From Collinsella sp. (GTDB taxonomy: Bacteria; Actinomycetota; Coriobacteriia; Coriobacteriales; Coriobacteriaceae): a stretch of DNA of 64,000 nt. The position numbers were made by a program, and so were the translations under genes. Below the pieces are notes generated by a model. That model was not told where the DNA came from, ran no database searches, and worked only from the letters and a program-made list of their open reading frames with translations. The stretch is taken from positions 1-64,000 of the forward strand of contig DXMA01000006.1 in NCBI GenBank assembly GCA_019414445.1, written 5' to 3'. Shown one piece after another: positions 26,059 through 34,365 of this stretch (the first letter of the stretch is position 1; every line of letters begins with the position of its first letter).

Positions 26059-27253
26059 GGCAGGCGATAATCTCATCCGAAAGATCGAGGGCAGAATTGG
26101 TCACGGCGTCCATATCGTAGTAACGATACTCGGCCAGACGACCCACTGGGTGGAAGTTCGTCAGGTTCTGGACGCGCTCAAGGTAGCGCTCGTAGAGCTC
26201 GCGGTTCTCGGGCTCCAGGATGGCGTAGTACGGCGTCTCGCCCGAGCCGGGCGTATAGGCCTTGGAGTACTCCTTCATGATGGTGGTCTTGCCGGGCAGA
26301 ACCTGACCAGTCATGTTCTTGAACTCGGTAATGCGCGTATAGTCCTCGCTCGTGGTGTAGTTGACGGTGCCCACGGGCTGGAACTGGTCCATATCGAGCG
26401 TCTCGAACTTCATATCGAGCGTGCGGTACGGCAGAGCGCCCAGGTCGAGGTTGAACAGCTCGTCGAGTGGACCGGTGTAGACGATCTCGCCACCATAGAC
26501 CTTGCCGTCGATCTTGACGGTGGTCTCGTCGATTTCAAAGAGGTCACGGGCGTCTACGTCACAGAATACGTCGATCAGATCGTGATCGAGCATATGCTCG
26601 AACAGCGCGGTATAGCCGTCCTGCGGCATGCCCTGGAAAGGAGCCTGTGGGAAGTAGCGATCGTCATCGCCCACAAAGACGGGAACGCGGCCGGTGATCG
26701 AGGGGTCGATCTGGTCGGGCGTCTGGCCCCACTGCTTCATGGTGTAATGCAAAAAGACGTTCTCATAGACATAATCGGCGACCTCGGCAAGATCCGGGTC
26801 GTTCTTCTTACGCAGCTCCATAATGGGCACCTTGACATCCTTGCCAAAGGTCTCCACGAGCTTCTGATACAGCTCCTCGCCGAGCTCGTCACCAAAGGCG
26901 AGCTTGAGACTCGCGTGGTTGAAGGGCACGGGCATAAGGGTGCCGTTGATGTTGGCGAGCACCTTGTGCTGATAATCCGTCCACTTGGTAAAGCGCGACA
27001 GGAAATTGTGCACGCGCTCGTTAAAGGTGTGATAGATATGCGGACCGTACTCGTGGATCAGGATTCCGGCCTCGTCAGTGCAGTCATAGGCATTGCCCGC
27101 AATGTGGCTACGGCGCTCCAAAACGGCAACACGATAGCCGATGGTCTCGGCAAGACGGCGGGCGCAAACGGCACCGGCATATCCAGCACCGACGACAATC
27201 ATGTCGTACGCGCCGGCGTTAAAGCCTTCAGGCAGGCCTGAGGTAATCTGCAT
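26051..27253 (-). CDS. glf: UDP-galactopyranose mutase
   Basis: 400-residue FAD enzyme converting UDP-galactopyranose to UDP-galactofuranose. The N-terminal dinucleotide fold MIVVGAGYAGAVCARRLAET is offset by about 17 residues from the start. HEYGPHIYHTFNERVHNF, FLHYTMKQWG and the late RLAEYRYYDMD are family-typical. AAGGAG precedes the ATG. It is first of a two-gene operon with the glycosyltransferase, implying galactofuranose in a surface glycan. Confidence 0.95.
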   Translation of the reverse strand: MQITSGLPEGFNAGAYDMIVVGAGYAGAVCARRLAETIGYRVAVLERRSHIAGNAYDCTDEAGILIHEYGPHIYHTFNERVHNFLSRFTKWTDYQHKVLANINGTLMPVPFNHASLKLAFGDELGEELYQKLVETFGKDVKVPIMELRKKNDPDLAEVADYVYENVFLHYTMKQWGQTPDQIDPSITGRVPVFVGDDDRYFPQAPFQGMPQDGYTALFEHMLDHDLIDVFCDVDARDLFEIDETTVKIDGKVYGGEIVYTGPLDELFNLDLGALPYRTLDMKFETLDMDQFQPVGTVNYTTSEDYTRITEFKNMTGQVLPGKTTIMKEYSKAYTPGSGETPYYAILEPENRELYERYLERVQNLTNFHPVGRLAEYRYYDMDAVTNSALDLSDEIIACHA

Positions 27254-27351
27254 CGATACTCCTTGTCAAAAGCCACGGGCTCGTTAGCTGGGCTTTTCTC
27301 GAACATTCTTCGAGACATATTTATCAGAGCGATTATAGCGCTAATGCGTCC

Positions 27352-27431
27352 TATAATGAGCTTGCCACACAAGGAAAGCTCAAGCACCGCGGCGTACAAA
27401 TTTGAAAGGTAAACCCGCTAGCAGCGGGTTT
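27352..27431 (+). promoter_or_regulatory. pta promoter -10 and leader hairpin
   Basis: A consensus TATAAT is at 27352-27357 without a clear -35. A small AAACCCGCT/AGCGGGTTT hairpin (27411-27431) lies in the resulting leader about 50 bases before the pta start. Confidence 0.4.
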
Positions 27432-27484
27432 ATTCGTGAACAGCCGGGCGCCTGGAGCTTAGTGAAACGCTTGTAGGGAGTAAC

Positions 27485-28465
27485 ATGAGCGATTTCCTTA
27501 ACCGTATGAAGTCTGCCGCCAAGGCCGACCTTAAGACGATCGTCCTGCCCGAGGGCGAGGATCCGCGCACCATCGTCGCGGCCACCAAGATCATCGAGGA
27601 GGGCCTGGCAAAGATCGTCATCCTGGGCGATCCCAACGAGATCAACGTTCCCGGCGCCACCGTCATCGACCCGCGCAATGCCGAGAAGCACGAGGAGTAC
27701 GCACAGAAGTTTGCCGAGCTCCGCGCCAAGAAGGGCGTTACCATCGAGCAGGCTCGCGCCCAGGTGATGGACGCCACCTACTTTGGCACCATGATGGTCA
27801 AGATGGGCGACGCCGACGGCCTGGTCTCCGGCGCCTGCCACTCCACCGCCGACACCCTGCGCCCCGCGCTTCAGATTCTCAAGACCGCCCCGGGCACCAA
27901 GCTGGTCTCGGCCTTCTTCGTGATGTGCACCGACACCCCGCAGTTCGGCACCGACGGCACGCTGATCTTCGCCGACTGCGGCCTCAACATCAACCCGTCC
28001 TCCGACGAGCTCTCCGAGATCGCCATCGCCTCCGCTCACTCCTGGTCCACCTTCATGGGCAATGTTGAACCGCACGTGGCCATGCTCTCCTACTCCACCA
28101 TGGGCTCCGCCGGTGGCGAGGTCGCCAAGAAGGTCCAGGAGGCCGTGAAGTTCTGCAAGGAGAAGGCACCCGAGCTCGCCATCGACGGCGACCTGCAGCT
28201 CGATGCTGCTATCGTCCCCACCGTCGCCCAGCTCAAGGCTCCCGGCTCCTCCGTTGCCGGCAAGGCCAACGTGCTCGTGTTCCCCGACCTCGAGGCCGGC
28301 AACATCGGCTACAAGCTGGTCCAGCGCTTCGCCGGCGCCGACGCCTACGGCCCCATCCTGCAGGGCATCGCCAAGCCGGTTAACGACCTTTCGCGCGGCT
28401 GCTCTGCCGACGACATCGTGGGTGTCGTAGCCATCACAGCCGTCCAGGCTCAGATGGCTGAGTAG
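27485..28465 (+). CDS. pta: Phosphate acetyltransferase
   Basis: 326 residues, the short PTA form. Interconverts acetyl-CoA with acetyl phosphate, feeding acetate kinase. KTIVLPEGEDPRTIVAATKI and MMVKMGDADGLVSGACHSTA are characteristic, as is the C-terminal NVLVFPDLEAGNIGYKLVQR. GGGAG precedes the ATG. The two acetate kinase genes face it from downstream, so the acetate pathway is clustered but not one operon. Confidence 0.97.
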   Translation: MSDFLNRMKSAAKADLKTIVLPEGEDPRTIVAATKIIEEGLAKIVILGDPNEINVPGATVIDPRNAEKHEEYAQKFAELRAKKGVTIEQARAQVMDATYFGTMMVKMGDADGLVSGACHSTADTLRPALQILKTAPGTKLVSAFFVMCTDTPQFGTDGTLIFADCGLNINPSSDELSEIAIASAHSWSTFMGNVEPHVAMLSYSTMGSAGGEVAKKVQEAVKFCKEKAPELAIDGDLQLDAAIVPTVAQLKAPGSSVAGKANVLVFPDLEAGNIGYKLVQRFAGADAYGPILQGIAKPVNDLSRGCSADDIVGVVAITAVQAQMAE

Positions 28466-28481
28466 CGGACGCACTCGCCCG

Positions 28482-28610
28482 AAGGCCGTACGGGCTAACC
28501 CCTGAAAACGTCCTCGACCAATGAAACGCCCCCGTTCTGCTCCTTCGGAGCTACGAACGGGGGCGTTTCTGGTCTGCGGAATGTTTTCAGGGGTTAGCCC
28601 GTAAGGCCTT
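28482..28610. repeat. Nested inverted repeat N3, 28-bp arms
   Basis: 28482-28509 and 28583-28610 are complementary with one mismatch. They enclose a perfect 15-bp hairpin (28523-28537 with 28555-28569) that itself carries a CTCC/GGAG tip. It lies 3' of pta, between convergent genes, with the same design as N1 and N2. Confidence 0.8.
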
Positions 28611-28761
28611 CTACTGCTACGAAGCATTCAGAGCATCTGGAGTGGACGGCGGCTTGGCTACGAGCTGGGGCTGAGGATCTGAATGGATGGGTGTCATTGC
28701 TGGGAGCGCAGGCGTTACTGGTGATGATCACTTTGGGACTGGAATTTCCGCCTGCTAGCAA

Positions 28762-28795
28762 AAAGGCCTCCTGAGCTGCTGCTCAGGAGGCCTTT
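28762..28795. terminator. Bidirectional terminator pta/ackA1
   Basis: AAAGGCCTCCTGAGC pairs with GCTCAGGAGGCCTTT (15 bp). T-rich tracts follow on both strands, TTTTTGC on the minus strand being the better, just past the ackA1 stop. Confidence 0.88.
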
Positions 28796-28817
28796 CGTTC
28801 AATCGCAAGCGAACGCA

Positions 28818-29996
28818 CTAGTTATTCGCGGTCAGACGCTCGACGTCGTGGGCGATCATGTATTCCTCGTCGGTGGGGATGACCATGACCGTGACGGAAG
28901 AGCCGGCGGCGCTGATGACCTGCGGGCCGTTACCCACGGCCTCGCGGTTCTTGTTGTTGTCGATGCGCACGCCCAGCCACTCGAAGCAGTCGCAGAAAGC
29001 CTTGCGGATCGACCAGTCGTTCTCGCCAATGCCGGCGGTAAAGGTAATGGTGTCCACGCCCGCCATGGAGGCAATCATGGAGCCGGCCTGCTGCATGGCC
29101 TTGTAGGCGAACATATCGAAGGCGAGCAGGCAGCGCTCGTCGCCCTCGGAGGCGCGCGTGCGGATGTCACGGGCGTCGTTGGAGATGCCCGAGATGGCAA
29201 GCAGACCAGACTGCTTGTTCATCATGTCATCGACTTCCTGGTAGCTGTAGCCGCCCTCGCGCTGCAGGTAGCACACGGTAGCCGGGTCGATGGAGCCGCA
29301 GCGGGTTCCCATCATTAGGCCGTCAAGCGGCGTGAGGCCCATCGTGGTGTCGCGGCACACACCATCCTCGATGGCGGCAAGCGAGGCGCCGTTGCCCAAA
29401 TGGCACGAGAGCAGGCGGTGGCAGCGCGAGCCCAGAATCTCCTTGGCCATCATCCACTCGTAGCGGTGGCTCGTACCGTGGGCGCCGTACTTGCGCACGT
29501 GGTACTTGTCGCACACGTCCTTGGGCAGCGCATAGGTGTAGGCAACCTCGGGCATGGTCATGTGGAACGAGGTATCGAAGACGGCCACGTTGGGCAGCTC
29601 CGGATACTTCTCGCGGCAATATTCGATTGCCGCGGCCTCGCCGTAATTGTGCAGCGGGGCGAGCGGTGCCACCTCAAGGATCTTAGCCATGACCTCATCG
29701 TCGACAACTGCGGAATCATCGAAGTGCCAGCCGCCCTGAACGATACGATGGCCAATGCCATCAATCGTAAAGTCGGTCTTCTCGAGCTCCTCGAGCACGC
29801 GAGCGATAGCAGAGCGATGATCGGGGAAAGGGACCTCCTCGGTCTGCTTGGCGCCACCGTTCTCGGAGTGGCCAAAGATGCCCATGTCCGAACCGATACG
29901 TTCGCAGTTGCCCTTGGCGAAAACCTCTCGGGTATCGGTATCCAAAAGCTGATATTTAAGGCTTGAGCTGCCGGCGTTGACAACAAGTACGTTCAT
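28818..29996 (-). CDS. ackA: Acetate kinase, tandem copy 1
   Basis: 392 residues; makes ATP and acetate from acetyl phosphate. NVLVVNAGSSSLKYQLLD opens the ASKHA fold. KYGAHGTSHRYEWMMAKEIL, CHLGNGASLAAIEDG and TAGIGENDWSIRKAFCD carry the catalytic and nucleotide sites. It is the downstream member of a tandem pair, clearly diverged from copy 2, and ends in a strong terminator. The two copies may differ in expression or in acyl-group preference. Confidence 0.96.
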   Translation of the reverse strand: MNVLVVNAGSSSLKYQLLDTDTREVFAKGNCERIGSDMGIFGHSENGGAKQTEEVPFPDHRSAIARVLEELEKTDFTIDGIGHRIVQGGWHFDDSAVVDDEVMAKILEVAPLAPLHNYGEAAAIEYCREKYPELPNVAVFDTSFHMTMPEVAYTYALPKDVCDKYHVRKYGAHGTSHRYEWMMAKEILGSRCHRLLSCHLGNGASLAAIEDGVCRDTTMGLTPLDGLMMGTRCGSIDPATVCYLQREGGYSYQEVDDMMNKQSGLLAISGISNDARDIRTRASEGDERCLLAFDMFAYKAMQQAGSMIASMAGVDTITFTAGIGENDWSIRKAFCDCFEWLGVRIDNNKNREAVGNGPQVISAAGSSVTVMVIPTDEEYMIAHDVERLTANN

Positions 29997-30110
29997 GAGA
30001 CTCCTTTGCAGTGCAATACGGTCGACGCAGACCCCTTAAGGCGGCCGCATTTTAATAAGAAGTTATCACAACTTGATAAATAGCTATCAAGCATATCGCC
30101 CAACGAGCAC

Positions 30111-30155
30111 AAAAGAGGGGCCGAACGGCGCTCGGTCGTCCAGCCCCTCCCCTCT
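30111..30155 (-). terminator. Terminator after ackA2
   Basis: On the minus strand GAGGGGCTG and CGGCCCCTC form a stem (one G-U pair) with a GC-rich loop, followed by TTTTGTG. It separates ackA2 from ackA1, so ackA1 probably has its own promoter between 29997 and 30110. Confidence 0.6.
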
Positions 30156-30160
30156 TGCAA

Positions 30161-31339
30161 TTACTTGCCGTTGACGATGCGCTCGACGTCGGAAGCGATC
30201 ATGAACTCCTCGTCCGTGGGGATGACGAAGATCTTGACCTTGGAATCCTTGGCAGACAGGCACCAAGCGCCGTCACCACGCAGGGCGTTGCGGGCATGAT
30301 CCATCTTGACGCCCATAAAGGCCAGACGGTCGGCAACGCCGGCACGAACGGCCGGAGCGTGCTCACCGATGCCAGCGGTGAAGACCAGCGTGTCCATGCC
30401 GCACATGGAAGTAGCCATCTCGGCAGCCTTGGCGGCAATCTTGTAGACAAACATGTCGAAGGCGAGCTGAGCATCGGGGTCACCAGCGGCGGCGAGCTCC
30501 TCGACGTTGCGGCAGTCGTTGGTCTTGCCGCCGGTCACAGCCAAAAGGCCGGACTTCTTGTTCATCATCTCGTCGACCTCGTCGAAGGTGTAGCCGCCCT
30601 CGCGCTGCAGGTAGCACACGGTAGCCGGGTCGATGGAACCGCAGCGGGTGCCCATCATGACGCCGTCGAGCGGGGTCAAGCCCATGGTGGTGTCCATGCA
30701 CTTGCCGTCCTCGATGGCGCACAGAGAAGCGCCGGAGCCAATGTGGCACACGACGACCTTGCGGGCCTCGCCGTTGGTCATCTCGGCAACCTTCTTGGAA
30801 ATGTAGCGGTAGCTGGTGCCGTGGGCGCCGTACTTACGGATGTGCAGCTTGTCGCAGACGTCCTTGGGCAGGGCGTAAGTCTTGGCGACCTCGGGCATGT
30901 TGAAGTGGAAAGCGGTGTCGTAGACCGTGACGTTGGGCAGGTCGGGATACTGCTCGAGGCAGTACTCGATAACGTTGGCCTCGGGGTTGTTGTGCAGCGG
31001 AGCGAGCGGAGCGACCTCGCGGATCTTGGCGAGGACGTCCGCGTCGACGAGGGAGGAATCGCCAAAGTACCAACCGCCCTGAACGATACGGTGGCCGATG
31101 CCCTCGATCTTGACGCCGTTGGCCTCGAGGTCCTTCAGGACGACCTCGATGGCGACCTTGTGGTCGGGGAACTCAATGTTCTCGGTCACCTTCTTGGAGC
31201 CGTTGGCAGCGTGGGTGAAGGTGCCGCCGGTAAAGCAGACGCGCTCGCAGGAGCCCTTTGCGGACACCTTGTGGGACTTGGTATCGATGACCTGATACTT
31301 AAGGGTCGAAGATCCTGCGTTGACGACCAGAACGTTCAT
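30161..31339 (-). CDS. ackA: Acetate kinase, tandem copy 2
   Basis: 392 residues, the same length as copy 1, with the same motif set (NVLVVNAGSSTLKYQ, KYGAHGTSYRYI, CHIGSGASLCAIEDG, FTAGIGEHAPAVRAGV). Differences run along the whole length, so this is an old duplication, unlike arcA. One of the pair could be specialised, for example for propionate, butyrate or a different growth state; sequence alone does not say. Confidence 0.96.
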   Translation of the reverse strand: MNVLVVNAGSSTLKYQVIDTKSHKVSAKGSCERVCFTGGTFTHAANGSKKVTENIEFPDHKVAIEVVLKDLEANGVKIEGIGHRIVQGGWYFGDSSLVDADVLAKIREVAPLAPLHNNPEANVIEYCLEQYPDLPNVTVYDTAFHFNMPEVAKTYALPKDVCDKLHIRKYGAHGTSYRYISKKVAEMTNGEARKVVVCHIGSGASLCAIEDGKCMDTTMGLTPLDGVMMGTRCGSIDPATVCYLQREGGYTFDEVDEMMNKKSGLLAVTGGKTNDCRNVEELAAAGDPDAQLAFDMFVYKIAAKAAEMATSMCGMDTLVFTAGIGEHAPAVRAGVADRLAFMGVKMDHARNALRGDGAWCLSAKDSKVKIFVIPTDEEFMIASDVERIVNGK

Positions 31340-31459
31340 GTGTCTCCCTACTAACAGGCGGTGTGGCGCCGCCAGGTTACATACGCTTCAATAATAAACC
31401 CAAACGCCCTCGCGCTCGGGTTTATTGCGTTGATATATAAGTTATCGGTGCCCAAATAC

Positions 31460-32620
31460 TCATGACCTTTGGCTTGTAAGACGAAATAGCGCGGGGATAT
31501 ACACCAGGGAAGAAATCCCGAGCGCGACAAGCAATACGACTCGAATGCCCGCAACGCTACTCAACACAGCGTTGAGCAGATAGAAAAGAACGGCACCCAC
31601 CGCCACCATCTGGCTTTGAACCGAAATCAGTGAACAGCGCATCGAAGAATCGGCTGACTTTTGAAAAATTGAGTATTTAATTGGAGCAAATAACGAGTAC
31701 GCAACCGTCTGCAGCACATAGAACACGGGCAGCAAATAAGCCGGAGTAAGGGGAATCAAAAACGAAGCTGTCAGGAAAAGGCGCACGATGCCGCAAATAC
31801 GCGCAAAGCGGCCCTTGTCGACATGAGCAATCACACTGGGCACAATAAGCCCCATGGAGGCCGAGGCAAGGAGCTGAACCGCAATGGTCACGCCCGAAGC
31901 GACGGCATTCATTCCGCGACCCGCAAGCAACAGTGAGAAGAAGTCTTCCAGGGCGACGAAGGCAAATGCCTGAGAACAGTCCATGATGAACGCTGACCGA
32001 AGAACGCCATTACAGGCAATAGCGGCACCGATCATCTTCGGGCTCATTCCACGCTCAGGTATCGCCGCAGTGCCCCCTCTTCGCATCTCAGGAATGCAGA
32101 TAACGACAGCCAACGTCAACACCATTGCGATGACATCCGCCGAAAGACCAATGAGATATGCACCGACAGACGAAATGAAGCCGCCCACACAAGCGGAAAT
32201 GGCATAAGAGGCATAGAAAACAAATCGCTCAACGACATTAAGCCTTACGAGCTGGTCCTGAGAGACGCTGTCAATGTAAATCGCTTCTATGGATCCGCTC
32301 ACACATGCAACGGCAAAACCTTTAAGAGCAAACGCGCCGATTAAAAGCAGAGGAGAACGGACGAGAAGCAGGGCGGCGTAGTATCCAAGCATTCCCACGA
32401 CGCCAACGAGACCGCTTGTCTTTCGTCCAAACCTATCAGCAATATAGCCAGTGGGAACTTCAAGGATGAACTTGCTCACTTGGTATGCAATCATCATGCT
32501 AGAAATCGCTACCATCGAAAGCCCGACGAACTCAAGGTAGACAGTTAGGAAATACAAGATGGTGCTGAAGTTCGACAGGAAAACGAACATCATATAAAGC
32601 AAAGTCGTACGGTTTTTCAT
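31460..32620 (-). CDS. Major facilitator superfamily transporter
   Basis: 386 residues with about 12 membrane helices. The loop 2-3 signature GYIADRFGRKTSGLVG is present. GGAGGGCGGAG before the ATG at 32620 fixes the start. GC content is visibly lower than in the neighbours. The next gene upstream on the same strand is a LysR regulator, probably its controller. The substrate is unknown; drug efflux is possible. Confidence 0.85.
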   Translation of the reverse strand: MKNRTTLLYMMFVFLSNFSTILYFLTVYLEFVGLSMVAISSMMIAYQVSKFILEVPTGYIADRFGRKTSGLVGVVGMLGYYAALLLVRSPLLLIGAFALKGFAVACVSGSIEAIYIDSVSQDQLVRLNVVERFVFYASYAISACVGGFISSVGAYLIGLSADVIAMVLTLAVVICIPEMRRGGTAAIPERGMSPKMIGAAIACNGVLRSAFIMDCSQAFAFVALEDFFSLLLAGRGMNAVASGVTIAVQLLASASMGLIVPSVIAHVDKGRFARICGIVRLFLTASFLIPLTPAYLLPVFYVLQTVAYSLFAPIKYSIFQKSADSSMRCSLISVQSQMVAVGAVLFYLLNAVLSSVAGIRVVLLVALGISSLVYIPALFRLTSQRS

Positions 32621-32739
32621 ACTCCGCCCTCCAAGAGTCAGCAATCTAAATCGGAATCTTGGAAAAGCATGAGGGTAAAGCTGTCAGTTATGTGTTACAA
32701 GGCGTCAATAATCACTTGACGTCTCGAAGCCAATTAATC

Positions 32740-33630
32740 TCACGAAGCAAGGTGACGCAATAGGTGCAGAAAAACCGTCTGGTGTCGATCAGTCCAGGAA
32801 TTCTGCCGATAGCAAAAGTAGATAGGCAAGGTTACATCACGCGAACCTTCAATGGAGCACTCACTCACTTCTGACCCATCCGATGCGAGAGGGGACCCAG
32901 ACAAACTCAATATCAATCCCCCGCCTTGAAGAAACTCAGTCTGAGCCCTGCTTCCGTATTCAACATCACGGAAGCGAAAATTGACGAGCTGGGCTTCAGG
33001 GCATTGGTTAATCGCATTGAGACAGGGTGACAAATTAATGGGAACAGCAAGCCTGCCGCCCAGTAACTCACGAATGGTCATAGCGTCAACAGATTGATGA
33101 CCCGCTGGGCATGAAAGAACCTTGAGCTCCTTTTCACCCAAATATTTTGAAGAAAGGACGCTGTCCCGTGGTTCCTCAAACGAGATAGCCGCGTCCGAAA
33201 TTCCAAGTATAAGTGATTCAAAGCATGTTGCCGTTGGCTGATGCCACACATCAAGATGAATCTGAGGGTGCGAGCGTTCAAACGAGTCATACCAGTTTTC
33301 GGCAAAAAGGCGCCCCCGCCCATGAAGGCAGGGGGCGTAAAGACGAAAGTGGCCATCGGGGGAGACGCCGTCGCCCCTCGATTGAGCGTACTTTTTGAGA
33401 TCGTCGACTTGTGCCAGGATCACGCGTGCACGACGCGCAAATTCTCTGCCCGCCGGAGACAAAACAGCCTCCCCCGCCGATCGGTCGAGCAAACCAATCT
33501 GATACTCAGATTCCAACTTTTTGATTGCCGACGAAACGGCCTGCGGACTCACATGAACGGCGCGAGCCGCTTTGCGCACGCCGCCATAGTTCGCTACCGC
33601 TTGAAGGTATTCGAGTTGAGAAAGCTGCAT
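32740..33630 (-). CDS. LysR-family transcriptional regulator
   Basis: 296 residues. The N-terminal winged helix-turn-helix LEYLQAVANYGGVRKAARAV, then HVSPQAVSSAIKKLE, is classic LysR, followed by a periplasmic-binding-like effector domain. TTTGGAG precedes the ATG. It lies 119 bases upstream of the MFS gene in the same direction, a common regulator-target arrangement, and shares its lower GC. The effector is not recognisable. Confidence 0.88.
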   Translation of the reverse strand: MQLSQLEYLQAVANYGGVRKAARAVHVSPQAVSSAIKKLESEYQIGLLDRSAGEAVLSPAGREFARRARVILAQVDDLKKYAQSRGDGVSPDGHFRLYAPCLHGRGRLFAENWYDSFERSHPQIHLDVWHQPTATCFESLILGISDAAISFEEPRDSVLSSKYLGEKELKVLSCPAGHQSVDAMTIRELLGGRLAVPINLSPCLNAINQCPEAQLVNFRFRDVEYGSRAQTEFLQGGGLILSLSGSPLASDGSEVSECSIEGSRDVTLPIYFCYRQNSWTDRHQTVFLHLLRHLAS

Positions 33631-33671
33631 AGATTACTCCAAAGGCAGCCAAGTCGACGGGCTACGCACCC

Positions 33672-34007
33672 TCAGATGAGGTTCTCGCCCAGGTTCTTGC
33701 CGCCGAGAACGTGCATGTGGAAGTGCATGACGGTCTGGCCGGCATTGACGCCCTTGTTGGAGATGACGCGGAAACCGTCCTCCAGACCCTTGGCTTTGGC
33801 GACCTCCTGGATGGCGTGAGCCATGGCGCCCATGGTCTCGGCCGGCACGTTGTCGGCGATGTCGCTGTAGTGCTTCTTGGGGATCACGAGCGTGTGGACC
33901 GGCGCCTGGGGGTTAAGGTCGTCGAACGCGATGGCCTGATCGTCCTCATAGACAACGGTCGAGGGGATCTCGTGGCTGGCAATTTTGCAGAAGATGCAAT
34001 CGCACAT
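33672..34007 (-). CDS. HIT-family nucleotide-binding protein
   Basis: 111 residues, histidine-triad hydrolase of the HinT branch. The N-terminal CDCIFCKIASHEIPSTVVYE has the zinc-type cysteine pair, and the triad is MHFHMHVLGG. It probably hydrolyses purine nucleoside phosphoramidates. AAAGGAACC precedes the ATG at 34007. It follows xseA-xseB in the same direction. Confidence 0.93.
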   Translation of the reverse strand: MCDCIFCKIASHEIPSTVVYEDDQAIAFDDLNPQAPVHTLVIPKKHYSDIADNVPAETMGAMAHAIQEVAKAKGLEDGFRVISNKGVNAGQTVMHFHMHVLGGKNLGENLI

Positions 34008-34056
34008 GGTTGGTTCCTTTCTCACAGACCAAGGTGATTATATTTGGTCGGAATGG

Positions 34057-34323
34057 TTAGAACGAGAGGCTGTCGTCGGTGTTGGCGGCTTCGCCGTCGG
34101 CGAGCACGTCGTTGCCGTCGACGTCCTTAAGGAGCACCGAGACCTTCTGCTCGGCATCGGACAGGCGGGTGCGCAGGCTTTTGAGGAGCTCGACGCCGCG
34201 GGTGTAGCTCGCGAGCGACTCCTCAAGCTCCATATCGCCCGACTCCAGGCTGCGGATGATGAGCTCCAGCTCCTGCGAGGCCTGCTTGTACGTAAGCTGC
34301 TCGACCGGGGTCTTCTCTGCCAT
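34057..34323 (-). CDS. xseB: Exodeoxyribonuclease VII small subunit
   Basis: 88 residues. Small helical subunit that complexes with XseA to degrade single-stranded DNA. TYKQASQELELIIRSLESGD and MELEESLASYTRGVELLKSL match the family. AGGAAACAG precedes the ATG, 42 bases after the xseA stop, so it is in the same operon. Confidence 0.95.
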   Translation of the reverse strand: MAEKTPVEQLTYKQASQELELIIRSLESGDMELEESLASYTRGVELLKSLRTRLSDAEQKVSVLLKDVDGNDVLADGEAANTDDSLSF

Positions 34324-34365
34324 ATCTGTTTCCTTTCCTAAGGGTCTATCACTGCGAAACGCGGT

